Source: Trichoplax sp. H2
Taxonomy: Eukaryota > Placozoa > Uniplacotomia > Trichoplacea
NCBI GenBank assembly: GCA_003344405.1
Contig: NOWV01000010.1
Span: 310,001 to 374,000 of the forward strand
Direction: 5' to 3'
DNA: 64,000 nt
A model generated the notes under the pieces. The model saw only the letters and a program-made list of their open reading frames with translations. It did no database searches and was not told the origin of the DNA. The number at the start of each line of letters is the position of its first letter. Position 1 is the stretch's first letter. Shown one piece after another: positions 37,175 through 50,900 of the stretch. A program made the position numbers and the translations under genes.

Positions 37175-39399
37175 TAATTATCTATCTTAAGTTAATTTAT
37201 ATATTTTCCAATTACAAAGTGGTCTTGCCAGTGTGTACAGTAGTAGCAATGCTTCTGTTAGTTAATCCTCTTTGCTTCGCCATAAATACTGTGAAATGAT
37301 TATATTATCTTATTGATATAAATGGACGAAAAAGACCTTCTACATCTAACTTTAAGTGATAGCTTATTTTTTTTGCCTCTAATTTGCTCCTATTAGATAA
37401 GATCCTAATCTATTTATTTACGTTACCGTGTCAACTTCTAAAATACATTTAATAAATTTCCGTGCTGAATGTAGTACTTTATCTATCAAATAAATCAATT
37501 AGTGGTGCTATAGTAGCACGATATAGCCGTCATTTGTGTATGTTAATATGGGATTTGTACACGGATTAAGAGATCTTTAAATATCGTGCATGAGAAAGCT
37601 TGTATACCATCGAAAGTATTGCTGGCGGGCTTGAAAAATAATATTGTGTATGAATTGCGGTTTATCCGATTAAATATAAAGACTTAAAAATATTTCTCTA
37701 TTCGATTATAGAGTCCTGTGGCTATATTTATGTTCGCAGGACTATAAATTTTCGTTGTAAAATATTAGTATAACAGGAAGAGAATATCAGGAGCAGGCTT
37801 GGAAGTAATCAATAAATACAGCAGTAATTTATGTATAAGGGCATTTGCAATAGTTTCTATTTGATCTTACATTGGCAAACAAGTTACTAGTGAAATGATA
37901 GCAAAAGAGAAATAGAATAGCAAATTGCAATTTAGACAATTAGCGGTAGGATATAGCTACTTTACGGCGTTTCTAGTAAATAAGTTTGACATAAACTTGT
38001 TACTGTTAAATCTTTGATGTGATCGTTTGCTAACAATAATGGTGTAACTGCTTAAATCTTAAGAACCCTAGAATAAATCGATTTTTACAAATTATGTAAT
38101 ACAGTAGTCATCGCACGCATGATAACAGACAAATGACTCGATGTACTAGATTGGACATGATAATAGTCTTAAAAAATAGTGTTAAAAACTAATAGACAAC
38201 AGAATGAATGAAGTACACAAACGGACTATTCGTTTGAGTTAGTTGGGAATAGGACTCTTTTATTACAAATAATCTGTCATATGAATAGTACAGGATACAG
38301 AAATTTTAGACTGTATATCCTTATTTTAACAAGTAATATACAGGGTAAAAACTGAAACAGATACAGGAAATGATTGCTACATTTGTAAATTATCAAATAT
38401 TTCAAGCTTTGCTGACAGAACTTTACGTCAGACTTAATTGATATAGTGCTACCAGTAAGTAATAATGTAGTGTTGCATGTCGGTACTTAGTACACAAAAT
38501 GGCGGCAAAGTTACTTTGCTATAAATCAAAACATTACGTATCCAATACATTACACAAATTACCAATACGGCATATACGTTTGTACGAGAAGGTTGTGAAG
38601 CTATAGGTTATAAATTTCGAACTTTGTATTATATACTCGTATTGATAAATTTATGCCATTTACCGTAGAGTACGATGTTGCTGGTTATAAATAGTTTTAA
38701 AATATAATTCGAGGGACATTTAATTAACTGCCATCTAATAAATAATCTTTCATCTGATGCAAAAGAATGTTAGAAAGCAATATTGGATGACAGACTAATT
38801 ATTCGTATCAAGCGTATAACGGGTATTTTTTATATTATACAGTCTTATAAAAGCCTATATACGCGTAGATATATTTAAGCATACATATATATGTAATTGG
38901 TTATCTTATTGAATGGCATAGTTAGTATTATTTAATAAATGCCAGCATCAAGGTCTATAATCCAATATACAGTATGTACAAAGATAGCTTGCTTTTAATA
39001 TCGCAATAAGAAAAGGGCTTAAGCGATAGGATAACGTACGATCGACACAATGGACTGAGTTATGCCGTTATAAACTCATTCTAAGGTGTTGTGTCGATAG
39101 CAAATACCACGGCGAGTTGACAAATAAACGTATTCATTAAACTGATTGTTCCGGTATACTATAATTATGGAACAAATATGTATCAGATATATAGGCAAAT
39201 TTGCAATAAATTTACAATAAATAAAATTAACAGGCAATTAAACAGTAAAACATTTGGTATCGAAAAGAAAGACAGAAAAACAAGTAAAATATTACGTGGG
39301 CTTCAAGCATGTTTGTATCTAATAGCGTTTTAATAACAATACTACAACATCTTTGAATAGGTCTATTTTGAGGAGATACAAAATGATTCATCACTATGC
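37175..39399. other. spacer between convergent CAT and MAST genes
   Basis: About 2.2 kb of AT-rich DNA between the 3' ends of converging genes. No exon was recognised on either strand. It should contain the CAT 3' UTR (proximal) and the MAST 3' UTR (distal, minus strand). Confidence 0.5.
37451..37456 (+). terminator. possible AATAAA polyadenylation signal of the CAT gene
   Basis: An AATAAA hexamer about 277 bp after the CAT stop codon, on the gene's strand. A second AATAAA follows near 37489. In DNA this AT-rich the hexamer is common by chance, so this is only a candidate. Confidence 0.3.
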
Positions 39400-42300
39400 T
39401 CACTGTAAGTGATGCAATTCAGTTCCATGCCAAGAACCTTTTCGATCCAATTGTCTTCTCAATCTAGCGGGTAATGACGATTTTGGCAATTTATCGTCAC
39501 TCGGAGTATTTAATTCAGGAACAGTATTATTATTCTCATCACCAGTATCACTGAGACGCTTTTCTAGCGGAATTTTCTTTTGTCCTCGCTTACTTTTTTT
39601 ATCTTTCAATTCTGGAGGAGACAGCGCTCGTCGAAGAAGAGGAGAGCTGCCTGATGAGCTACCTTCCGTATGTAATAGCTTAGGCTTTGGCCATAGCATA
39701 GATAAGAATGACTTGCTTGTAGATGGAGCTGTTGGAGACTCATAACTATGTTCAACATGAGCATCTGATCTAACAAGTGGTGATATGGGTGAGGTTGAAT
39801 TCGATTTACGACGTCTGAGTCTAGGCATTAAGCCTTGAAAGGTATGAGGGCGTAAGTGAGGGGATTGATTTGGTGAGGGTGATTGTGAATTAATTGGTGA
39901 AGAGGTTTCTGGAGGAGATGACTGCATCTGTGGAGCTTTGTGTTTCTCGCGTCTACCTCGTACTTTTTTAAACAAACTTGATTTTCTAAGGGAGCCTCTC
40001 CTCCAAAAACTGTTAGACTTCTTACTTTTAGCCGCGGTATCCTTGCTTTTAACAAATTGTAAAAATGATAATGGCCGTCTCCGATCACACTTATTTATGC
40101 ATGTCTTTTCCAACTGAGTTACATTAATTGAAATGCATTTTCCACCTTTACCAATTAAAGCTACTACTTGCGGATGTATTAGGCCTTGAATCGGCTACAG
40201 TAGTCATAAAAAAACACTTAGATTTAGATCCTTAAATAACATGACAGAAATCATATCCTTAGCATATTCTTTACCTCGCCATTGACATGCGTAATAAGAT
40301 CACCCTCTTTAAGCCCAGCTTGACTTGCTGTGCTTTTTTCATCCACAGACTAGCAAAGAACATTATGTAATTTCATCAATTAGAGTTACAGCCATTTTTA
40401 GTAAAATTCACTCATGCATTGAACATTTTACGAAAACTTACATTTACAAGATGTTGAACGGTATACATATTTGTGTCTCCAATGTATACGCGTATTGATC
40501 TAATTGTAAATCCGAATCCGCGTGGCCCTTTGTAAAGTACAATCGGCGGAAGCGAACTAGTCGGGCTAGTGCAAGGACTACCGCGTGAACTAAGTGGGCT
40601 CGTTGGTGAATCGGTAATAAAACCTGTAATGAAAATTGTTTCAGATAACACCATCAATTATCACAATTCTAGTAAGTCATCTATTAACCTCTGCTTTCAG
40701 TAAAAGGGTCTTCCTCACAATAATCACTTTCATTTTCAACATAGATTTCAGGATTTTTGGGTACTTCCAGATTTTTACGTAACTTTCTAACACTAGATTC
40801 CGATATATTAAGTTTTATTGGCTGATTGTTCTCGTTTTCAGGAGTTTCACTTAACAATAAACTAAGAAAAATAGTCAATTTTTAGTGTTATTGTAATTAA
40901 TGACGAACTACAATGAAAAGCTGTATTACGATTACTGTCTACAGAGTAAGTAAAGCCTATATAAGTGTACCATAATAATACCTGATATTTTTTGGTTCTT
41001 TATCAGTATCATCATTTTTATCTTCTGGAATCTCCGATATTTCAGGTGATAAGAGAGGGCTTGTCGATCCATCATTGCTACCAGTAAGCGAATGATGCCT
41101 AGAAGTAGGATTCGAATTTTCCAAAGCATGATAGCGTCTCGAACAGCTAGAAAAGTTGACGAATGATAAATCACTTGTATCAGAGTCATAATTTTCATCA
41201 TCAGATTCTTCATCGCTGTGAGTACGGCAGTAACGATCAGTTCGTGCTAGAGATGATAAAAAAATTTATGATAAACATTGTAAATCGTTGCATTTACTTG
41301 ACATAATATTATAAGCTGCACTAAGTATTCAAACAAGGAAAAAACATAAGTTGAATATTAATAGGACTTACGATCAAAGTAGCTAGTATCTTCTTCGTTA
41401 TCTAGCTCTGGAACAAATTCTACTTTCTGGCGTAGTAATGATGCCCAGTCAATATCTTGAAATAGCTCGTGTTCTTTGACCTCAGTAGAGTCTTGAAACA
41501 AATAAAAAGAATTTTTAAAGACACTTTCAAATAGATCAAATACAAAGCAATACCTAGATTCATTTAGTTACTATAAAAATTTTTTATAATTTTACCTGTG
41601 GTAGTACCAAGACGCGTAGCAGGATCTTGTTGCAATAATCTTGTAATTAAATCTTTAGCATCTTCAGGGACAGCATCTTCTTCTTCGGGCCATTCAATTT
41701 CATCTCCTATTATATGTTTATATGTAATATTTTATTCGTTTTGGTATGTTGTTTTCATAGCGGTTAAATATATCTTAATATACCATTCGAAACTTGCTCG
41801 AATAATTCTTCGACTGATTCACCATAGAAAGGTGGACATCCAACTAAAAATTCATACAGTATAATGCCCATTGACCACCAATCTGTCGGTTTACCTATGT
41901 AATATAAGATACCACTTTAGATATCATATTTGAAAATTTTTAAAACAGTTTCCATTACGATTTTAATAAAACTGTTACCGTATCCTTGGCGTAGAATTAC
42001 TTCTGGTGCAATATACTCCGGTGTACCATAAATTTGTTTATCTTGAAATATTTGGGTATCTTGCTCGATAGCGTATTCATATGCCGACGTCGTAACTAAC
42101 GAGAAAAGTGATAGAAAGAAATGGAATTTAAATCATTTATGCCTTACCATTAAAAATTTAGAATCCGCGAATAATGATTCATAATTGAGTATGATATGAG
42201 ATAGATTACAAATTTCTCAACGTTTACATACGATTCATCAGGCCAACTTTAGATAATCCAAAATCGGTCAATTTGATATGCCCCAATGACGTAATCAATA

Positions 42301-45300
42301 GGCTATAAGAGTATTATAGAAAAGGGTAAAATCTGTTAGCGGCTAGTAATGCTTTATTGTTCTTTTTTTTGTAGTAGCTAAAATAAATAATTTGATAAAG
42401 CGTGCTAAAGTCCGCTACATGTTATTTCTTTAAAAAATAAATAGTTTTTAATTATCTTACTCGTATATATATTTATAAATGATAAAATGAACTTACTTTT
42501 CAGGCTTTAAATCTCTATGCACAATTCCGTAGCTATGGATATACTCGATACCCAAAATCGTTTCAGCAAAGTACATTCTAAAGGTTTTCATTTGAGTTAA
42601 CAGAAACGGTTATTGATTAATAGTAACTGTAAAGAAGTAAAATAGCTAATAATATGGGTATTCCATACATAATAAGAAAGAGTTATACATATCTATAAGA
42701 TATTTAAAAATATGGGCTAACTTTGCCATTTCAAGGGGAAGTGGTCCAATATGTTTGAGTAGTGTGGCACAATCACCGCCTTCACAATATTCCATTACCA
42801 TGCATAAGTGTTTCTGTTATATAAAAATCCATATTACATGAATATACTACCAACAATTATTGTGCCTCTGATGTATCATTGTTATTAATATTTTAAATAT
42901 AAAACTGTCAACTTTAAAAGTGGGTATTTTGATAGAATACTTACTCTCGTTTGAAAGCTACACCACATACTAACAATAAAAGGGTTGTCCACAAAAGTTA
43001 GAATGTCTCGTTCATTAAAAACTTGTTTAACCTTAAAAATAATGGAATTATGTCAAAAGGTTCTTTACATAACAAGTGAAAGGATTTAGTATTTAGATAA
43101 ATGAGTATCATTTAATTAGATCAATAAATTGAACATAAACGATGCTGGTACCTGATTCCGTAGTAACATGCCTTGTTTACTTATTTTCTTCATCGCAAAA
43201 CGTTGACCAGTATTTCGATGTCGTACCAGAAATACCGATCTACATATAAAATTAATAAACCAATATAGAGAAAATAGTTTTCAGAAAACGGACTAGAAAG
43301 ACAACTACAATGTATTGCAATACCGTAATAATAAGGTAATGATTCTAACAGTAAATTGATACGTACCCATACGCTCCTCTACTAATTAGCTTAATCGGCT
43401 TAAAATCGTGTTCACTAGGGGCTTCATCTTTAAAAGGATTGTAGATCTCTCTCTGATAAAAGAAGTTGATATTGAAGCTATTAATTATAATAAAAGTGCA
43501 ATAACATTATGAGCAAATATTTAATGAGCTGTTTTAATTACCTGTTTAGATTCTAAATTTTCAGCTACTAAATAACATAAAAAATAAACGCCTTAATATG
43601 ATTTGCATTTACATACTATTTTAATTAGCATTTTTTGATAAAACGATTATCGTAGCACTGCTAATAAGGTACCTCCATCGATTGTTGTCAAGCCAAGTTG
43701 GCTGATAACGTAACGAGGCACATCACTTTTAAGACTAGTTATTAAATCTTTTTCTCGATTAGCGTCGATTGAATCATAAAACTCATTTTCGTCGAATTCC
43801 TGTAATGTAGTTTAAAGCGAAAAGTTGCTTTTAGAATTGCAAATTTTGCGCATCCATACGGTAAATACATATACTAGTACTTCATAATAATAGTAAATTA
43901 TTTTAACAATACCAAGCACTCTAGTAGTCTAGCCGGTCTTGATACAATTACTAATAGTTTTCGAATCATGTCAGTGACAGGTGTAACATCGCGATCAGTT
44001 TTACTATGCGCCTACGATAAGAGGATAGAATCAAGCAACCGATATTAATTCTACATATTAATTGGTTATTATTACATTGTATATTACTCCATATTATCGA
44101 CTAGGAAGTTTTAGATCGTATGTATGTAAATAGTACATCATTCATACACTGTTACCTCTTCCAATAATTTTGCCAATTTTTCAGATAATTCGAGAAAGTA
44201 GTCATGATTGACAGTACCTTCTCGGGAGGTTTTTAGCAATTCGCGTATTAATTCGACAAGCTATATAAGCGTAATAATAAAAAATACAATATTAAATTTG
44301 AAATTATGACGGCCAGCATGACTTACTATGCAGTTGATAGTTATATCAAATGTGTAACAGTTACCAATCTTAATATTCTTGTAATTAATAAATCTTTAAT
44401 GTAAGATACAATATAATCAGTCCGATCATCTAAATTACCTGATGATATAAAAAGTTTAGTATACCGTCAGCGAGGTTATCATCTTCAGGCATTTCTTTCA
44501 GTATGATCTGTAATGAACAATAATGATAGAGTTATAAGCAAAAATTTGAAGGGATCAGTTAATTGTTAATAGATAAAATCTCTGTTTCAATTATATCTAA
44601 CATAAGACAATTTCTATGATATAACTACTTTAGATGGCAACAGAAGTTAAGAATGCTATTATGTTTCTGATCCAGTACATTTAAAAACATCATAGCATGA
44701 TAAATTCTTGCGACTGACCTTTAATTTTTCTTCCATTTGTTCTTTTGCCTAAAATATGAATATCATGAAGACAAATTGTCTTAAGTACTATAATACTTTG
44801 ATCTAAATAGGCACATATTCAAATTCAATTATTCAACTAACTTTAGGAAATCTCTCTTTATATACTTCCATAAGTATTCTTTTATCATCTATTCTACTTC
44901 TGAAAGGGCTAGAAGATAAAAATTTGAATAATATTAATAATTGTTAACAGAATTTGATTGATAATGCAAATCATTATCATCTAGTGCGAGAAATTCTTGC
45001 TCTAGTATAGAATCTGGAAATTAATCCTCTACATTAAATTGTAACAATATTTCCATTACCTTAAACTTCTCGAACGATGTCTGGTAGCAGGATATTCTTC
45101 TTCACTATCCCAACTATTTACAACAAATTTTAATTAGTAAGACTCATATCAACTAACCTATATACTAAGGAATTTGTATCAGTTTTCAAAGCTATGATAT
45201 ATAACATACCCAAATTGACTGCTTAAGAAAGCCAAGTCAAATGATGTTGGTTGTGACGGTAACTAAAGCAGAAATCATTTCATTTATATTATACGATGTC

Positions 45301-47952
45301 TGTTAACATTCAGAATCTTAGCGAAAAATATCATCAACAACAAAGCAGATATTATATACTTATACATTAATAGCTCTGGCTTATTCCTTAATTGGTATAC
45401 GCTTAACATACCTGATGTAGCTTGTTCTGTACTGGCTATAATTAGCAACAAAAAATATTAAAGGTGGTCAGCTCTTAGATAAACGATTAACAGATGTTGA
45501 TTTAATTTTGATGGCAAGCTACAGATTATAGCATACCGAATGAACAGGCGATCGAGCAGCATTGCTGCTATAGCCGGAAGAAAATGAAGCTAAAGACCAA
45601 CGACGGGATGTCCTAAGATACATTATGACGTACTTTTACATTTAGCAATTAAAAGCTTCCGTCTTCAAAAACAAGAATAATAAGCTATTTTTATTACAAT
45701 ACTAACCATGACTCAGATAGTGGGCATTGGCCAGGCGTATTTCGAGGTGAAGATCGCGGACTGCTAATTGGACTAAAACCTAGTAACAGAAAATGACAGA
45801 AGATGTCACCAATGGAATTTAAAAAAATGGAAAAATTTGTAAAAGTATCCTATTACACTATAGTAAAATTTGACTACTACATGTTCTTGATGTTAACTAA
45901 TCTATAATTATATTAACATATAGCAAGGAAAAAGTTTGGTTATTTATCTATGAAATTAATTATTTGTTTGATATAGCACATGATGTACATCAATGCTAAT
46001 AACATACTAACCAGACGAAGGTGATATAGATCGGGATCTTGAACGGAATTGAGCAGTTGGCACTCCAATGACATTGGCTTTAGGTACAAATCGATTTCCT
46101 CTCCTGTCATCATCATAGGCGATAATAAATAATTAACAAAATATAAAATAAAATATATATACACTTTTTACCCATCAAAACCAACACTGGTAATGTTATC
46201 AATATTCTTAAGTCAAACTGTAAAGTAAAAGTGAAGACTATTCTTTTCGAACAGTTGTAATTGAAATTTATGATGTAGAAATAGGAAAATAAATTGAATC
46301 TCTTAAAAATTCAATACTACAACGTCATTTTCGAATATCATGCAAGAATATTAATAAACTAGCATAGATGAAAGCATATCGTACATACGCTTATTCTTGT
46401 TGATATAGATACGAGAATACTACTGTATTATCAAGTGATAGACCACTACTGGAGTAATATCATAATATAACGTAACAGTCTAATTCTACTTATTGAATTC
46501 CATTAATACTTATATTCAGTTATGCGAGATCCTACTACTATACATGGATATTCGTATTATATATTAAAAACAATGGCGACAATTACTTCCATATAGCAAT
46601 TCTATCTATCTATATCGTTGTTAAAAATATATCATCTAATTTCTTTTACTTCACATACCTTGTAATTGAACGATGATGATGTAGATTGCATGTAGTAGTC
46701 TATCAACCCAAACAAGTGTATAAATAGTATTAAGACTAGAAATTTTTACAAGACGATTTAATTCGAGTTAAATTAGCACCAAGTTTTAGAGTCTACAGTT
46801 TTCAATACTATTAAACTAATAGGATTTTCTTCCTTCTGGTGTATTTATTGGCATGATACGTACAATAATAACAGTAAAACGATCGAAATCAATAAGAAGT
46901 TGTAATAAAAAAAACTAAATGATTTGAATGAAGGGAATTCACGGGACGAAAATGATAGCATAAATTTCCAATAGGTTATTTAGTGAATGCTCTAGTCTAG
47001 TAATTACTTTAATCTATCCTAGCTAGAATTCTTTGTTGGATAAATGATTGTAAAAAAAATGAAGGCAGGAAGAACATTAAGAGGACTTATTATTACGTTA
47101 TACAGCGTCAATAAACAGTTCGATCTGGGCGATAGATGATGATTCAAAAGTAATATTTTTTATTTATACAGAATTGCGATGGCAGCAGATTTTGATGTAA
47201 GCTGTATAATTTCGTGAGTGTCAACGCTTAAATTTAACTAGAACGTCAAGTTGTCTTTCTTAATCGTCGATAGCGATTTTATTATTCTTATAACAGTGTT
47301 ACTAAAGCAAATTCATTAGCAAATCTTGATTTTGTCAAGGTGGGAAGAAATCAAAAAGGACAAAATAGATCAATCACTGCAGGAATTAGAATGATATTGA
47401 AAAAATCATTGTTGTTGTCTACTGAAGAGAAAATGACAATATGCTGTACGAGTAGTAATTCAACAAGAAATTGACAGATAGAGAGAAAGAAAAAGAAATA
47501 GTTTATAGGAATTGTGAATTGTCGGATATCCCGGTAAAAATGAATAGAGGCTAAAACGATTAAGAATCAAAGTCTTGAACTACTGTACGTTTAATTTATG
47601 GGAGGAAAAAGGATGATTCAACACCTGCAAGATTTTTCTATCGATAATGATCGATCTCCTGACTGAAGTTATCGTCGAGAAGAGGACTGAATATGGAGTC
47701 GTTGTCTATTCGTATGGATTACTGTGATTATTCATGACTTACCAATAGAGCAGGAGCTGAACGACCAAGTTTAGATTTACTTAGTACTTTAAGATTAGAG
47801 TCGTCCATTCGAAAAGAAGCGCTTTTATTTTCCAGCTGTGGCATTTCACTAAATCGTCTTGTTCTTCGCATTGACATCTTTGGATGTAGCAATCCTGGAG
47901 TTCCATCACTAGTCATCAACGAATTATCTGTAGGTCCACTGTTATTATCCGT
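39400..47952 (-). CDS. MAST: microtubule-associated serine/threonine kinase (MAST), 5' end uncertain
   Basis: An AGC-group kinase with a PDZ domain, linked in animals to microtubules and PTEN binding. Thirty exons join in phase to 1199 codons and a stop: 47952-47743, 46699-46659, 46103-46012, 45779-45707, 45612-45537, 45435-45412, 45262-45210, 45113-45060, 44908-44842, 44748-44719, 44507-44439, 44260-44156, 44011-43913, 43799-43673, 43567-43542, 43452-43367, 43239-43152, 43031-42945, 42813-42722, 42577-42497, 42302-42232, 42095-41979, 41894-41784, 41706-41596, 41491-41372, 41246-40982, 40861-40689, 40623-40442, 40349-40275, 40194-39400. In order: Ser-rich N-terminus ([20 protein letters not shown]), DUF1908 ([27 protein letters not shown]), kinase ([36 protein letters not shown]), the AGC tail with TSYFDP, an acidic linker, PDZ ([26 protein letters not shown]) and a basic Ser/Pro-rich tail. 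Catalytic residues are intact. Met13 of the first visible exon could be the start, or further exons lie upstream. Confidence 0.95.
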
Positions 47953-50900
47953 CTAATAAGCATAAAGTTCAACAAGAAGGCAGGCAAGATCGTTTAGAGT
48001 TGAAGAGAGAGAGAAAAAAAATGATATGCAAAATCAATTGAAATACAAGCTTGTTTTATTGCATCTACGTCTATCGTTCTACACTGTCTGTTTTTATTCA
48101 ATAGTAAGAGACTATTGGAAAGTACAGTCTACCTTCTTATCCAACTTTTCCTTTGACTGATAGACTGTATAACATTTCAATTTTTGCTATTAATGCTAGT
48201 AGAAATGTATATTGTAGGGGCCGGTCGATAGGAAAATAAAAAGAATATCTTAATAGTTAAGGTATTGTATTCAATCAAGAGAGAAGAAAATAAGGTTTTG
48301 CACTCAAGAACTCATTAATTGGTAATGAACAACAGTGGTGGAAAAATGCTTTTAATCATGTTTATTATCATGTGTTAACTAAACAACTCGACGCATTTAC
48401 CGGTCCGATATAGACACTTTCTATCCAAGTCGCAATTAATCAGTCATTGAGGCAGGTAAAAATTAGGAGAATAGAAATTAATATTGTAATTTTATCATCC
48501 AATTTACTAGAAAAAACAAAAAGGGAAGGAAAAAAAAAAAAGAATTTTTTCCCTGGGATTGGATACCAATGTTCCCCCACCAATCCACTGTTGAGATTAT
48601 TACGTCTAGCAACGTTGTGCTTATGATATTGATCAATAATGGAATATATAAACATGGTATAGAATATTCATAAATAGTTCAAATCTTTCAATGATTACTA
48701 CGTCTATTACATCATGTGGATTATATTGCTGACTATTGTGTTGCGAGTACAATAACGACTGGATAAGGTATATGTAATGCAGACTAAAAACTGCTACCAA
48801 GACTATCCAAAAGGATGGATTACCACCATCATCAAACGCCAAGATTAAACTGCCCCCTCCAATTTGACTGACATAATCACCCCATTGCTAATCTCATTTG
48901 TTTAGTTTTTGACGATGGAAAATCGACTGAGTCTTGCTGATTCCCTACTATGTCCTACCGTCTGCTTATTCAGGATGGTCAACTTGACTATGACTACTAT
49001 CCAATTCAAAGGTTACGATGATTAGATTAGGATATCGAGTGGAAAAAATCAATAGTTTGATACTCTTTATCCTGTATACTATAATTTGCGACACAAAACA
49101 AATAGAGGCTAGTAAAACACCAGTCCCTCACGATACAACTTGTCTAGGATCGAATATTAAAAAATAACAATAAATAAGTAGAAATAAAAAAAAAATTTCT
49201 ATCGATTATGACTAAAATAGGGATCAATGAAATGGTATAAATTGTCTTCTACCTAGATGACATTCAATTATTGAAATGGTAGGAATGCATTGGAGGGATA
49301 GGAGAAAAAAATTCAGGAAGAAGAATAAATGGCTGTCGAATTACGTTGTTGGTGGTCGTCGATATCAATCGATAATTATGAATAAAGGTCTACAAAATAT
49401 TACGTCAATCAGTTATACAATTTCCAACATATTCTTTGATAAGGAAGAACAAGGAAGAATGAATCAAACTGCTTCAACAAATTGTCTCGAACTCGCCACT
49501 ACTGCTCTAGAAGTGCTAAAATAATAGAAAGCAGGAAAATGGGAGGGCGAATTCTTTCAATACTTTATAAATTTATTTATTCAACTCTCTATTGATTGAA
49601 AGTGGACTCGTATACTATCGTTAGATTTCTAAAGTGTAGTCAAGAGATAGTAGTAACAAGGAAAAGTTCAAGAAGTTTAATCTTGTATCGGCGTTTGGAC
49701 GGAAATTATTGGGTAGGGATATTTTTTTGTCAAACCGTGATTCCAAATGAACAGTCAATCAACATTTGAATCTCCATTTTTGAACTTGGTATGACATCTA
49801 TGTCTAAAAATGAATTATTTTATTTACTTTTGTCTATTTCCTATTGTAGTTGAATAGAGCTTGCTGGAGATGAAATCATGACTAACGCAGCAGTACATAA
49901 AATAGGGAAAAAATGCGGTCGTGTCTTTTTCCTACTATGATTCAATGGGGCTTGTTGGAAATGAAATCATGACTAAAGTAGGAGTACGTAAAATATGACA
50001 AATATTTTATTTCTTTACTATTGCCATCGCTTTCATCAACTGCGTACATGACTCACATGGCCAATTCTCAGCATGGTATTTCTCGACAGGGTAGCCTGGA
50101 ATAAATTGACATCATTTCCCACTGAAAAGATGATTAATGCTTCTGAAGGCGAAATACTGTAGTGCCAGTAAGGAGGACTTATCGCTTCTTACGTCTTACT
50201 TGAGAAAATGACGATAACTCAAATCCAAATTAATCATACTTGTATACCACATTAGACTGTTCAAATAATCAGCTGGATAGTGCTATATATATGTCGATAA
50301 AAATCTCTGATAGGTCCTATAATTTAAGCCAATTTTCACTGTGGAAAGACAATCAGTTGGATCAATACAATATTACTCTATGTAATCACGGTGAAATTGG
50401 ATGAGCTATGGCTATTATTAATGATCGAAGACCGGATATTTCCATTTACTATACAATCTCTGACAAAGACTATGAAATAGGATACAGTAGGTTATCATTT
50501 TATCATCTAATTTGTTACTTTTTCCCTTATCTCCTTTCCCAATATATTTTTAACTCCAATTGAGCACAAAAATACATGATGATATCATGATGAGATATCC
50601 GTGTATGATGGATTTTTTTTCCATTCTACGCCATATTGGACTAATAACAACAGCATGATGTCATTTATTTACTTACTGATATATGAGTGCATGTTGAGAT
50701 ATCGCTTTCTTAGGCTATTGGACAGAAGGAGTATTCTCCAAGGTAAAGCTGTTTAAAGTACAGTATAAATCAGCAGGGTTCAGGGTACAGTCGAGGTACT
50801 TTGACTTAATCGGGCTATTCCGAGAATTCTCCTTTTTATTGTTTATATTAGTACCAACTGTGGAGATTTTCTCCTAGTCTGTGAGGTAAAATGTCAACGT

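Noticed and set aside
46012-46164. Frame giving [15 protein letters not shown] across a MAST exon
   Set aside because: A different frame of the same exon ([17 protein letters not shown]) joins both neighbours in phase and resembles the Ser-rich MAST N-terminus.
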